Below are positions 26,950 to 35,674 of a stretch of DNA of 64,000 nt, piece by piece. The translations under genes and the position numbers were made by a program. The notes under the pieces are model-generated. The model searched no databases. It was given only the letters and a program-made list of their open reading frames with translations, and had not been told where the DNA came from. The DNA comes from CAZNOG01 sp964574635 (lineage in GTDB: Bacteria > Bacteroidota > Bacteroidia > Flavobacteriales_D > Cryomorphaceae). The stretch lies in NCBI GenBank assembly GCA_964574635.1, contig CAZNOG010000001.1:124001-188000 (forward strand). The letters are read 5' to 3'. Positions within the stretch are counted from its first letter, which is position 1. Each line of letters starts with the position of its first letter.

Positions 26950-29643
26950 TTAATCGCCGAGAGTTTGTTTCACCTCCACTTCTTCGAAGGCTTCGATGAT
27001 GTCGCCCACTTTGATGTCGTTGAATTTGGCGATGTTCAATCCGCATTCGTAGCCTTTGGTCACTTCTTTTACGTCGTCTTTGAAGCGTTTGAGGCTGCCC
27101 AGCTCTCCGGTGTACACCACGATGCCGTCGCGGATCACGCGTACGTTGGAGTTTCGGGTGATCTTTCCGTCGGTGACGAAGCAACCGGCCACGGTTCCCA
27201 CTTTTGAAATGTGGAAGGTTTCGCGGATTTCCGCCGTTCCTTGGATTTTCTCTTCGATCTTGGCCGAGAGCATTCCTTCCATGGCGGCGCGGATTTCTTC
27301 GATGGCGGCGTAGATGACCGAATAAATCTTGATCTGGATCTCTTCTTTTTCCGCCAGTTTTCTCGCGCTGAGCGAAGGCCGTACTTGGAAACCGACGATA
27401 ATGGCGTCGGAGGCCGAAGCCAAAGACACGTCGTTTTCAGTGATTTGACCTACGGCGCGGTGGATGACGTTCACCTGAATCTTGTCGGTGGAGAGTTTTT
27501 CCAGCGAGTCGCTTAAGGCTTCCACGGATCCGTCCACGTCACCTTTGATGATGATGTTCAGCTCCTTGAAGTCGCCGATGGCGATTCGTCGACCAATTTC
27601 ATCCAGGGTAATGTGTTTCTGGGTGCGGACTCCTTGTTCGCGCTGGAGTTGTTCCCGTCTGGTGGCGATCATACGCGCTTCGCGTTCGTCGCTCACCACG
27701 TTGAAGCGGTCTCCGGCGTTGGCCGCACCGTTGAGGCCGAGCATGGATACCGGAGAGGCGGGTCCAATTTCCTTCAGGGGTTTGCCGCGTTCGTTGAACA
27801 GGGCTTTGACCCTACCTGTAAAGTGGCCGGCCAGCACCACGTCGCCCATGCGGAGGGTGCCCGCTTCCACCAAGAGGGTGGTCACGTATCCGCGGCCCTT
27901 GTCGAGGGTAGATTCGATCACGGTGCCGACGGCGTTTTTATTCGGGTTGGCCTTGAGGTCGAGCAGTTCGGCCTCGAGCAATACTTTTTCGAGCAGCTCC
28001 GGCACGTTGGTTCCCTTCTTGGCCGAAATTTCCTGAGACTGGTATTTCCCTCCCCAATCCTCGACCAAGATGTTCATGGCCGCGAGTTGTTCCTTGATTT
28101 TATCGGGGTTGGCGCTTTCCTTGTCGATTTTGTTGATGGCGAAAACGATGGGAATGCCCGCCGCTTGCGCGTGGTTGATGGCCTCCTTGGTTTGGGGCAT
28201 CACCTCGTCGTCGGCCGCGATGACGATAATGGCCAAGTCGGTGATTTGCGCACCCCGCGCACGCATGGCGGTAAAGGCTTCGTGACCGGGGGTGTCGAGG
28301 AAGGTGATGTGTTTGCCACCGGGCAGCTCCACGCGGTACGCGCCGATGTGCTGGGTGATCCCTCCGGCCTCTCCACCGATTACGTTTTCGTTTCGGATAA
28401 AGTCGAGCAAGGAGGTTTTCCCGTGGTCTACGTGTCCCATCACCGTAACGATGGGCGCGCGGGGAACGAGGTCTTCCGGTTTGTCTTCTTCGGTTTCGAT
28501 CAACTCGGCGGCCTCGGCCTTTACGAATTCCACTTCGAAACCGAATTCCTCCGCGATGATGGTCAGCGTTTCCGCGTCGAGTCGCTGGTTGATGGATGCC
28601 ATGATGCCCAAAGACATGCACGCCGAGATGACGTCGGTGGGCGTCACGTCCATCATGTTCGCCAAATCCGATACGGTAACGAATTCGGTGAGTTTTAGCG
28701 TTTTGGATTCTTCCTGTTCTTGGAGCTCCCTCTCTTCGATCCTGGTGCGGTGCTCTTCCCGTTTTTGTCTTCTCGCTTTTGCCGCCTTGGATTTCGTTCC
28801 ACCATGCAGTTTGGCCATGGTGTCTTTCATCACTTGGTCGATGTCTTCCTTGCTGAGCTCTCTTCTTTCGTTGCGGCTCGGTTTGCCTTTTTTGCCCTTG
28901 GCGTCTTTGGCGACATCCACCTTGGGGCGGATTCGCTTCCTTTTCCTTCGGCCTTTTTGCGTTTCTGTATCGGGATCGGTGCTGATGACCGGTTTTCTCT
29001 TTCGGCGCTCTTCGGGAAGATCGATGGTACCGAGCACTTTGGGCTGTTGGATTTTCTCGGCCCTGCCTCGGATTACTTCGTCTTCCTGTTTTTTCTTTTC
29101 CTCTTCGGCGGATTCGGTTTTTTCCTTTTTCTTCGCCTCCGTTTTCACTTCGGCCTGTTTTTCAGGCTTTTTGTCTTCGGCTTTCGCCTTCTCTTCGGCG
29201 GGAGTTTCCGCTTTTTCTTCTTTGGGCGCTTGGGCTTTCTTGGGTTTGCGTGTTTTTTCTTCCACGTCGATTTTACCCAACACTTTCACCCCGGGTTTTT
29301 TCTCTTCCGGTACGTCGGCGATGATGGTGTCGCCGGTTCCAGGCACCGTTTTGATCAAAAACTCTTCGCCGTCATCCTTCTTGGATTCCTTTTTGGGGAC
29401 GTCCAAGGTGACGGTCTCCCGTTTTCCGGTAGACACTCCCGCCTTTCTCGCCTTTTCCTTCAATTCCTTGGAATCGGAAAATTCGAGTTTGAGCAAATCA
29501 TAAGCTTCGGAGTCGATCTTAGCGTTGGGATTGGCTTCCACCTCGATCCCTTTCTTGCCCAGGTATTCGACGAGGGTTTGGAGCCCCACGTTGAATTCTC
29601 TTGTGGCCTTGCTAAGTCTTACCGATTTGTTCTTTTTTGGCAT
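26950..29643 (-). CDS. infB: Translation initiation factor IF-2
   Basis: GTPase that brings initiator tRNA to the 30S subunit; cytoplasmic. It has 897 residues. The N-terminal IF2_N-like helix bundle (VRLSKATREFNVGLQTLVEY) is followed by a long Lys/Glu-rich segment (about 75-330). The G domain starts with G1 GHVDHGKTS near residue 402, then DTPGHEAFTAMRARG (G3) and NKID (G4). Domains II to IV end in the C2 domain that binds fMet-tRNA. It lies 49 bases downstream of nusA, the last gene of rimP-nusA-infB, and ends before the bidirectional terminator. Confidence 0.97.
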   Translation of the reverse strand: MPKKNKSVRLSKATREFNVGLQTLVEYLGKKGIEVEANPNAKIDSEAYDLLKLEFSDSKELKEKARKAGVSTGKRETVTLDVPKKESKKDDGEEFLIKTVPGTGDTIIADVPEEKKPGVKVLGKIDVEEKTRKPKKAQAPKEEKAETPAEEKAKAEDKKPEKQAEVKTEAKKKEKTESAEEEKKKQEDEVIRGRAEKIQQPKVLGTIDLPEERRKRKPVISTDPDTETQKGRRKRKRIRPKVDVAKDAKGKKGKPSRNERRELSKEDIDQVMKDTMAKLHGGTKSKAAKARRQKREEHRTRIEERELQEQEESKTLKLTEFVTVSDLANMMDVTPTDVISACMSLGIMASINQRLDAETLTIIAEEFGFEVEFVKAEAAELIETEEDKPEDLVPRAPIVTVMGHVDHGKTSLLDFIRNENVIGGEAGGITQHIGAYRVELPGGKHITFLDTPGHEAFTAMRARGAQITDLAIIVIAADDEVMPQTKEAINHAQAAGIPIVFAINKIDKESANPDKIKEQLAAMNILVEDWGGKYQSQEISAKKGTNVPELLEKVLLEAELLDLKANPNKNAVGTVIESTLDKGRGYVTTLLVEAGTLRMGDVVLAGHFTGRVKALFNERGKPLKEIGPASPVSMLGLNGAANAGDRFNVVSDEREARMIATRREQLQREQGVRTQKHITLDEIGRRIAIGDFKELNIIIKGDVDGSVEALSDSLEKLSTDKIQVNVIHRAVGQITENDVSLASASDAIIVGFQVRPSLSARKLAEKEEIQIKIYSVIYAAIEEIRAAMEGMLSAKIEEKIQGTAEIRETFHISKVGTVAGCFVTDGKITRNSNVRVIRDGIVVYTGELGSLKRFKDDVKEVTKGYECGLNIAKFNDIKVGDIIEAFEEVEVKQTLGD

Positions 29644-29692
29644 AGAGGTTACCTCAGTTTCTGCGAAAGTATAAAATAAGAGTCGAAGCGAC

Positions 29693-30928
29693 TTATTCCA
29701 ATTCCTCCCGCAGTATTTTCATTATTTGGTTAATCGTTTCTTCTTCAAGGTCGGTACGGGTCACGAGGTCTTCCGTAGACAACTCCAACACGCTTCTCGC
29801 GGTATCGAGTCCGGCGCGCTTCAATTCGTCGATGATCCAGTCGTCGATTTCGTCGGCGAATTCTTCCAGATCCACGTCTTCTTCTTCGCTGTCGGAGTCG
29901 CGGTACACGTCGATTTCGTACCCGGTCAGTCGGCCGGCCAATTTGATGTTGTGCCCCCCCTTTCCGATGGCCAGGCTCACTTGGTCGGGTTTCAGGAACA
30001 CTTCGGCCTTTCCGGCTTCTTCGTTGAGTTTGATGGATGTGATCTTGGCCGGGCTCAACGCGCGCTGAATCAGCAGGGGCATGTTGGCCGTGTAGTTGAT
30101 CACGTCGATGTTTTCATTGCGCAGCTCCCGCACAATGCTGTGGATTCGCGAACCCTTCATGCCGACGCATGCGCCCACGGGGTCGATGCGGTCGTCGTAC
30201 GATTCCACGGCCACTTTGGCGCGCTCGCCCGGTACGCGCACGATGTTTTTGATGGTGATCAAACCGTCGAATACTTCGGGCACTTCCATTTCGAAAAGGC
30301 GCTCCAAAAATTCGGGGGCGGTGCGGGAAAGGATGACAACCGGATTGTTGTTTCTCATTTCCACCTTGGCCACCACCGCGCGCACGGTGTCGCCTTTCTT
30401 GAAATAGTCGGTCGGGATTTGCTCTTGCTTGGGCAAAATCAGCTCGTTTCCTTCGTCGTCGAGCAAGAGGATTTCTCGCTTCCACACTTGGTACACCTCT
30501 CCGGTGATGATCTCACCCACCCGCTTGCTGTATTTCTTGTACAGGCTGTCTTTCTCGAGTTCGATGATTTTCGACACGAGGTTTTGGCGCATGGACAAGA
30601 TGGCGCGGCGTCCGAAGTGGTCGAGTTTGATCTCTTCGGTGGCCTCTTCACCGATCTCGAAGTCGGGCTCGATGGCGATGGCTTCCGAGTAGGAAATCTG
30701 CGAAAGTTCGTCTTCCACTTCCCCGTCGGGTACGATTTCGCGGTTTCTCCATATCTCCAAGTCCCCTTCGTCGGGGTTGATGATGATGTCGAAATTCTCA
30801 TCCGTACCGTGCATTTTAATGAGCATGTTTCGGAAGACGTCCTCCAAAATGCGCATCAGCGTCTCGCGGTCTATGTTCTTGTAGTCCTTGAATTCCGCGA
30901 ATATTTCGTGCAGGTTTATGGCGCTCAT
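29693..30928 (-). CDS. nusA: Transcription termination/antitermination factor NusA
   Basis: RNA polymerase-associated factor that affects pausing, termination and rRNA antitermination. It has 411 residues. An N-terminal polymerase-binding domain (about 1-125) is followed by an S1 domain (ITGEVYQVWKREILLLDDEG), then two KH domains (CVGMKGSRIHSIVRELRNEN and LAIGKGGHNIKLAGRLTGYE). A short acidic tail ends in one helix-hairpin-helix-like segment. It lacks the C-terminal acidic repeats of E. coli NusA, as is common outside Proteobacteria. It sits four bases after rimP and upstream of infB in the classical operon order. Confidence 0.96.
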   Translation of the reverse strand: MSAINLHEIFAEFKDYKNIDRETLMRILEDVFRNMLIKMHGTDENFDIIINPDEGDLEIWRNREIVPDGEVEDELSQISYSEAIAIEPDFEIGEEATEEIKLDHFGRRAILSMRQNLVSKIIELEKDSLYKKYSKRVGEIITGEVYQVWKREILLLDDEGNELILPKQEQIPTDYFKKGDTVRAVVAKVEMRNNNPVVILSRTAPEFLERLFEMEVPEVFDGLITIKNIVRVPGERAKVAVESYDDRIDPVGACVGMKGSRIHSIVRELRNENIDVINYTANMPLLIQRALSPAKITSIKLNEEAGKAEVFLKPDQVSLAIGKGGHNIKLAGRLTGYEIDVYRDSDSEEEDVDLEEFADEIDDWIIDELKRAGLDTARSVLELSTEDLVTRTDLEEETINQIMKILREELE

Positions 30929-30932
30929 GGCT

Positions 30933-31400
30933 TTACTTGAAATTGATTTTGACTTTCGCTTCTTTTATTTCCGGGTAGGTCAGCGTTTTGTTTTCTTCCA
31001 CCCAAACTTTTTTCTTTTTTCCTTCCACGCGTTCCCGATATCGCATTTGCAATTCGATCCCGTCGTCGTCGGCCTTCACCAGGTCTCCTTCCATCGTCAC
31101 GCCGTCGGCGAGCCTTACTTTGAGCTGCCGCCCCACGTTCTTGACAAACTGTCGCGGATCGCGAAGGGGCTTGTCCAGGCCGGGCGACGACACCTGAAGG
31201 GAAAAATCCTCCCGGTCGCGATCGAGATTGTGCTCGATGGCCCGGCTTACGGCCATGCAATCTTCGATCGATACCGAACCGGCGCTTTCCAACTCCACTT
31301 GGATGTGGTTGCCGGAGGATATCTCCACGCTCAGAATGTACAGGTCACTTCCTGCGATCCGGGCTTCGATCAGTTGCCGTATTTGGTTTTCGGTAATCAT
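30933..31400 (-). CDS. rimP: Ribosome maturation factor RimP
   Basis: 30S subunit assembly factor, 155 residues. VELESAGSVSIEDCMAVSRA and LQVSSPGLDKPLRDPRQF are the RimP core motifs, and the basic C-terminal SH3-like domain follows. The ATG at 31398-31400 is chosen; a TTG six codons upstream is possible but would lie closer to the leader hairpin. It is the first gene of rimP-nusA-infB. A promoter and a terminator-like hairpin lie in the 100 bases upstream. Confidence 0.93.
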   Translation of the reverse strand: MITENQIRQLIEARIAGSDLYILSVEISSGNHIQVELESAGSVSIEDCMAVSRAIEHNLDRDREDFSLQVSSPGLDKPLRDPRQFVKNVGRQLKVRLADGVTMEGDLVKADDDGIELQMRYRERVEGKKKKVWVEENKTLTYPEIKEAKVKINFK

Positions 31401-31421
31401 ACACAGCAAATTTTCCAATCG

Positions 31422-31443
31422 AAAAGAGGGGCCATTGCCCCTC
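31422..31443 (-). terminator. Attenuator-like hairpin in the rimP-nusA-infB leader
   Basis: On the minus strand, stem GAGGGGC, loop AATG, stem GCCCCTC, then TTTTC. It lies downstream of the -7 box at 31473-31480 and 22 bases before the rimP ATG, so it is inside the predicted leader. It could be a weak terminator or a regulated attenuator. Confidence 0.65.
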
Positions 31444-31472
31444 TATTTCCCTGGTTTCTTATTTTGACCGTG

Positions 31473-31480
31473 CAAAAGTA
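31473..31480 (-). promoter_or_regulatory. -7 box of the rimP-nusA-infB operon
   Basis: On the minus strand TACTTTTG, an exact TAnnTTTG. It predicts a leader of about 65 bases that contains the hairpin at 31426-31443. Confidence 0.6.
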
Positions 31481-31501
31481 CGAATAATATTTGATTCTCC
31501 G

Positions 31502-33118
31502 TCATTTTCTGTTGTCTTCCACCGTGCGAACGCGGCGGCCATTTTCGTACTGGACTTTTAAAATGACGTTGCCCCGCGGAGAGTAGGTCGTCGACATTCC
31601 GTGGCGCACGCCGTTCACGTATTCTTCCACGGTTTCGGGCTGCCCCCCGCGGCGGTGGTACTGCGTCATCCGGCCGTGTATCTTCCCGTTCAGGTATTCC
31701 ACTTCGCGCTGCTTTCCTCCCTCGGGAAAGAAGTAAATCCACTTGCCCGTCGGGCGGCCCTCTTCGTACATCCCTTGTTCGATCGGGATACCGTGTTCCG
31801 AGTACAGTGCGTAAGGCCCGTGGCGCTTGCCCTCGCGGTAGTACGCGTTTTCTTCCTCCGTGCCGTTGGGGTGGAAGTGCTTCCACCGGCCCGATTTCAG
31901 GTCGTTCTTCCAAGCGCCCATGTACCGTGGGTTGCCGTTGGGGAACCAGCCCTTCCAAGCACCTTCCAAACGCCCTTTCACGAAGTTGCCCTCGTCTTTG
32001 GGATTTCCGTTTTCGTACCACGATTTCCACACGCCTTCTTCCAAGTCGTTTTCGTATACCCCTTCCTGCAATTTTGTGCCCGACTCAAACCAAGTGGTCC
32101 ACAGACCTTGTTTCCGGTCGTCGGCGTAGTCGCCTTTCCGCCACATCGACCCATCGGCGTAGCGAAACACCCATTCCCCCTGTTTTTTCCCGTCCTTCCA
32201 TTCGCCCACGGTCTGCACCGTGCCGTTGGGATACCAATACGTCCACGTGCCCGATCTCTTGTCGTCCACGAACGGCCCTTCCATTTCTTTGTGGCCCTCT
32301 TCGCGGTGAAAAGTCCACACCCCGTGTTTTTCGCCGTTGGAAAAACGGCCGACGATGGCCGTGTCGCCGGAGTCGAAATTCTCGAGATACACACCGTGGA
32401 GGGTGTCCAAAGCGTACTCCGTTTTTTTCCACAGCACCCCGGAGTCGAAATAGTATTCCCATTCGCCGGTCTTAGCGCCACGCTCGTACCGCCCTTTGGT
32501 TCTCAACGTGCCGTCGGGATAATTGGTGATGGATTCCCCGGTCATCCAGCCGTCGGTGTAGGTTTCCCGACTTCGAATCACACCGTTGTCGTAATGGTCG
32601 GTCATTTCGCCGTTTCCGTTCACCACCAAGGGTGTACCGTCGGGCGCGTAAAAAGAGACCAGCTTCACGCTGTCTTCCGAGTAGTAATGCTCTTGCATTT
32701 TCAAGGTCGAGTCGGCGTACCATACGCTCCACAACCCGGTTTTCCGGCCGTTTTCAAACGTCCCGAACTCTTTGGGATTTCCGCTCGGATAGTACGATTG
32801 GTAGGCGCTGTCCGGCTCGTTCCAATCAAAATACCTCCTGGTGTCGATGTGGCCCGTCGAAAAGTAAGTCACCACTTCTCCGTGCAGTCGCCCCAACACG
32901 TATTCGGCTTCTTCCCGCAATTCCCCGTTTTGGTGGTAGTACTTCCACCTTCCGTTTTCGAGTCCGGCTTTGTATTCGCCTTCGCTGCGTTTCACCTTCC
33001 CGTTCGCGTCCCAATAATCTACGTGAAACGAACTTTCCTGCGCCGTGGCGGCCACGGGAAGCGCGAGGCACAAGCACAATCGGAGCCAAGTCCGGTGGAG
33101 TTTGCGGGGATTCTTCAA
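31502..33118 (-). CDS. Exported MORN-repeat (YwqK-like) protein
   Basis: About 538 residues. A signal peptide (KNPRKLHRTWLRLCLCLALP, cleavage near ATAQ) is followed, to the very end, by about twenty tandem MORN-variant repeats of about 23 residues. Each has the pattern NGxxxGxWxxYxxNGxxxxEGxY, for example LENGRWKYYHQNGEL and KQGLWTTWFESGTKLQEGVY. Such repeats form an extended beta array, and proteins of this kind are annotated as 'YwqK family antitoxin' without proof. No partner toxin is adjacent. The start is uncertain: TTG at 33116-33118 opens a good signal peptide, with another TTG at 33160 and no ATG. Confidence 0.8.
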   Translation of the reverse strand: MKNPRKLHRTWLRLCLCLALPVAATAQESSFHVDYWDANGKVKRSEGEYKAGLENGRWKYYHQNGELREEAEYVLGRLHGEVVTYFSTGHIDTRRYFDWNEPDSAYQSYYPSGNPKEFGTFENGRKTGLWSVWYADSTLKMQEHYYSEDSVKLVSFYAPDGTPLVVNGNGEMTDHYDNGVIRSRETYTDGWMTGESITNYPDGTLRTKGRYERGAKTGEWEYYFDSGVLWKKTEYALDTLHGVYLENFDSGDTAIVGRFSNGEKHGVWTFHREEGHKEMEGPFVDDKRSGTWTYWYPNGTVQTVGEWKDGKKQGEWVFRYADGSMWRKGDYADDRKQGLWTTWFESGTKLQEGVYENDLEEGVWKSWYENGNPKDEGNFVKGRLEGAWKGWFPNGNPRYMGAWKNDLKSGRWKHFHPNGTEEENAYYREGKRHGPYALYSEHGIPIEQGMYEEGRPTGKWIYFFPEGGKQREVEYLNGKIHGRMTQYHRRGGQPETVEEYVNGVRHGMSTTYSPRGNVILKVQYENGRRVRTVEDNRK

Positions 33119-33201
33119 AGTAAGTGGATTATGAGTTGGGCACGCGGCATAAGAACGCAACCCTGCGGTATTTATTGACCCGTGCGAACGGAGGGTTTTT
33201 A

Positions 33202-33216
33202 GGTTTTTGTGGGTGT
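33202..33216 (+). repeat. Dispersed GTTTTTGTGGGTGT motif, copy D
   Basis: GGTTTTTGTGGGTGT, preceded by GGGTTTTTA. It lies in the 150-base gap between two minus-strand genes and reads opposite to both. Confidence 0.75.
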
Positions 33217-33268
33217 ATCGTCACGATCTCGGTTTGGATTTGGACAGGTCGTTTTTCTCCTTATCCCT

Positions 33269-34537
33269 TCATTGTTCGGCTCGTTTGGCTTGGAAGCGGG
33301 CCGTCTGTTCACGTCGTCGTTTTTGGACTCCGGTTATGCGCAACCACCTGGGCAAGATAATGGCGCCGATGAACAGGTAGGGGTAGTACGAAATCAACCT
33401 CCACAAGAGGGCCAGCGCGCCCACCAACCCGATTGGGATGAACTCTTGTAGAAAACCCGAAAACGCGAATTCGGCCACACCGCTGCTGCCCGGAGTGGGG
33501 CTAATCAGCATGATGACCCACATCACGAGCTGTCGCGCGAAAATGACCAGATGTTCCGAAATGGTGGCCAACCACCCTTGGTCGGTGGTGACGAAGGCGA
33601 GGATGAGGAAATTCACCACGAGGTACCTCGACATCCAAGACGCGTATGTGGCCGCGAAGGACTTGGCCCAATATCCAAAAGGCTCTCCCTTCAATTCCCG
33701 GCTTGTGGTAATGATATCGTCGCCGATTTCGATGACTTGGTACCGCCATTTTCTCAAAAAAGGCAGTCGGAAGATTTGCAGAAGCATGTACTTGAAGCCC
33801 CGGGGCACGAAAAATACCGCGATCAAAATGGTGGTAGTGAGGAAGACGATGAAAAAATACCCCACCCAGAATATCCCGACCGTACCCAGTTCCATGCCGA
33901 ACAGGGTGCGTTGCAAATTCACCGGAAACAACATGTCCATGTCCACCGCCAGCAAAACCACAATCACCATGGTGATGTAAAACAGCTCGTCGAGCAGGGC
34001 AGAAACCAGTACGATGGCCGTACTTCTGCCGAGTTTGATGCCTTCCCTGTTCAAGATGAACATGGCCACGCCCGAACCTCCCACAACGCTTGGCGTCAAC
34101 GCGGAAGCGAATTCCCACAGCATGATGACCCGGAAGCTCTGAATCCAACTCAGCGCGTTGTGGGTCAAAACCCGTATTCGAACCATGTAGGAAAAATCCC
34201 TTCCTACCATCCCCAACAGCGCCATGAAGATCCAGAAGGTGCTGTTCCACGACCACTCGATTTCCCTCAACGTGTCTTGGTACGTCCTCAGGTTGTATTG
34301 CCCTTCGCAATTGCCCACGAATTCGAACTCCTCTTCGTTTCCGTAGTCGGGTATCTCACTTTTTTCCGAACCCACCCATACGTACTCGCCGCATTCACCC
34401 GCCGCAATCGGCTCGAAACGCGTGTCGTTCAGGTTCAAATACAGCAGGAAGGCTGCCACCGCCAATCCCAAAACCACGGGAATCACGATCTTCCGTGCGT
34501 TCAGTTTTTTGATGATGTCGGCTTCCTTGGGGAGCAA
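33269..34537 (-). CDS. UPF0104/YbhN-type flippase-like membrane protein
   Basis: Integral membrane protein related to the lysylphosphatidylglycerol synthase transmembrane domain family (YbhN/AglD-like), 422 residues. About eight hydrophobic segments are visible, with the family core LWEFASALTPSVVGGSGVAMF and, near the end, ISPTPGSSGVAEFAFSGFLQ. After TM1 there is an unusual 75-residue acidic external insertion (ECGEYVWVGSEKSEIPDYGN onward). The only in-frame start after the nearest stop is TTG at 34535-34537. An ATG at 34571-34573 is in the same frame but meets TAA four codons later. A -7 box lies upstream. The substrate is unknown; lipid translocation or a scaffold role is inferred. Confidence 0.82.
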   Translation of the reverse strand: MLPKEADIIKKLNARKIVIPVVLGLAVAAFLLYLNLNDTRFEPIAAGECGEYVWVGSEKSEIPDYGNEEEFEFVGNCEGQYNLRTYQDTLREIEWSWNSTFWIFMALLGMVGRDFSYMVRIRVLTHNALSWIQSFRVIMLWEFASALTPSVVGGSGVAMFILNREGIKLGRSTAIVLVSALLDELFYITMVIVVLLAVDMDMLFPVNLQRTLFGMELGTVGIFWVGYFFIVFLTTTILIAVFFVPRGFKYMLLQIFRLPFLRKWRYQVIEIGDDIITTSRELKGEPFGYWAKSFAATYASWMSRYLVVNFLILAFVTTDQGWLATISEHLVIFARQLVMWVIMLISPTPGSSGVAEFAFSGFLQEFIPIGLVGALALLWRLISYYPYLFIGAIILPRWLRITGVQKRRREQTARFQAKRAEQ

Positions 34538-34594
34538 GACCTTGTTTTGGGAAGTGAATTAGCTTCTCGGCATGGCCGCCGTCGGCGGAGAATG

Positions 34595-34602
34595 CAAAAA
34601 TA
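34595..34602 (-). promoter_or_regulatory. -7 box for the flippase-like gene
   Basis: On the minus strand TATTTTTG, an exact TAnnTTTG. The predicted leader would contain the four-codon ATG...TAA frame at 34573-34559. Confidence 0.5.
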
Positions 34603-34660
34603 GGATATTGAACAGGAACATTCCCAACTTCCGCGGAATAGGGGGGCAAACCCGCGGCCA

Positions 34661-35674
34661 CTACGTCCTTCGCATGAAGTCCCGCATCGTCCTCAAGTAG
34701 GTCCGCGTGGTTTCCTCGGCCTTCCGCTTTCGCTCTTTCCGGGATGCGTGGTGTACTGCGAGGGCGTTCACCTTTGCCCGAATGTTCGCCCTGTACGCTT
34801 TTAAATAGTTCAGCAACCGCCGATCGTCGTCGTGGCGCACCACCTCGAAATGCCGGTTGTACGTCTTCAGGAATCTTTCCGAAAACTCCCCGTGACCCGC
34901 AACTTCCAAATCCATGCAGAGAAACGCCACTTCGTTCAACACGTCGATTCGCCGAAATTGGTCGTTGAACTCCACGCAGTCGAAGGGCACCGGCTCGGGC
35001 AAGATGAAGATATTCCCGCAGTGGAGGTCGCCGTGGCAATCCCGGTAAAACCCGGCCGAGACGCGGTCTTGCAACAACGTCCCGTACGAATCCACGAAGT
35101 CGTTGGAGCTTTCCACGGCTTCTTCGATCCACCGGGCCGCTTCCTCGCCCAAATGCCGCCTTACGATGTCCTTCACCGACAGCAAATCATCGAAGTCTTC
35201 TCGAATTACCAAAGGATCGATATCCGCGATGGGGGATTCACCGACGTGGAAATCGACGATCTTCACCGCGCAATTGTCGATATCGGCGGCACTCACTCCC
35301 CTCGCCGCCAGCAGGATGTCCATTCGTTTGTCGGGATCGAGTTTTCGCATTTTCACGGCGTAATCGACGATCCTCCCGGCCTCGCCGCCCAACCGCCACC
35401 TCCCGTTTTCTTCCCGTATACTCACCACGCCGAGGTAGACGCCGTCGGTAAATCTTCGGTTCAGCTCCACCTCTCGGCGGCAAAAGTGTTTTCGATCGGA
35501 CAGGCTTCTGAAATCCAAAAAGGAAAATCGCAGGGGCTTCTTGATTTTGTAGGCGTGTTCTTCGCCGAGGATGACCCAAGAGATGTGGGTCTCGATCATT
35601 TCCGGTTTTTTGGAGTTTTCACCGTGGCCGAACACTCCGCTGTCTACCAGTTCGCGTATCTCCTCCCCGCTCAT
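34661..35674 (-). CDS. Aminoglycoside phosphotransferase-like kinase
   Basis: Protein of the APH/choline kinase superfamily, 337 residues; the substrate is unknown. The catalytic loop reads CHGDLHCGNIFI with DCVEFND after it, matching the HxDxxxxN and metal-binding Asp of the fold. THISWVILGEEHAYKIKKPL near residue 30 supplies the ATP-binding Lys. In many bacteria this domain (COG2187) is fused to an AAA-type kinase domain. Here that domain is the separate gene directly upstream, overlapping by four bases (ATGA). This pairing argues that the two products work as one enzyme or complex on a small molecule rather than in antibiotic resistance. Confidence 0.85.
   Translation of the reverse strand: MSGEEIRELVDSGVFGHGENSKKPEMIETHISWVILGEEHAYKIKKPLRFSFLDFRSLSDRKHFCRREVELNRRFTDGVYLGVVSIREENGRWRLGGEAGRIVDYAVKMRKLDPDKRMDILLAARGVSAADIDNCAVKIVDFHVGESPIADIDPLVIREDFDDLLSVKDIVRRHLGEEAARWIEEAVESSNDFVDSYGTLLQDRVSAGFYRDCHGDLHCGNIFILPEPVPFDCVEFNDQFRRIDVLNEVAFLCMDLEVAGHGEFSERFLKTYNRHFEVVRHDDDRRLLNYLKAYRANIRAKVNALAVHHASRKERKRKAEETTRTYLRTMRDFMRRT

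Noticed and set aside
31502..33118. Toxin-antitoxin system around the MORN-repeat (YwqK-like) gene
   Set aside because: The product is exported, no small toxin gene is adjacent, and the family name is historical.
34661..35674. Aminoglycoside resistance gene
   Set aside because: The fold matches, but the coupling to a P-loop kinase gene identifies the COG2187/COG0645 pair, which is not a known resistance system.
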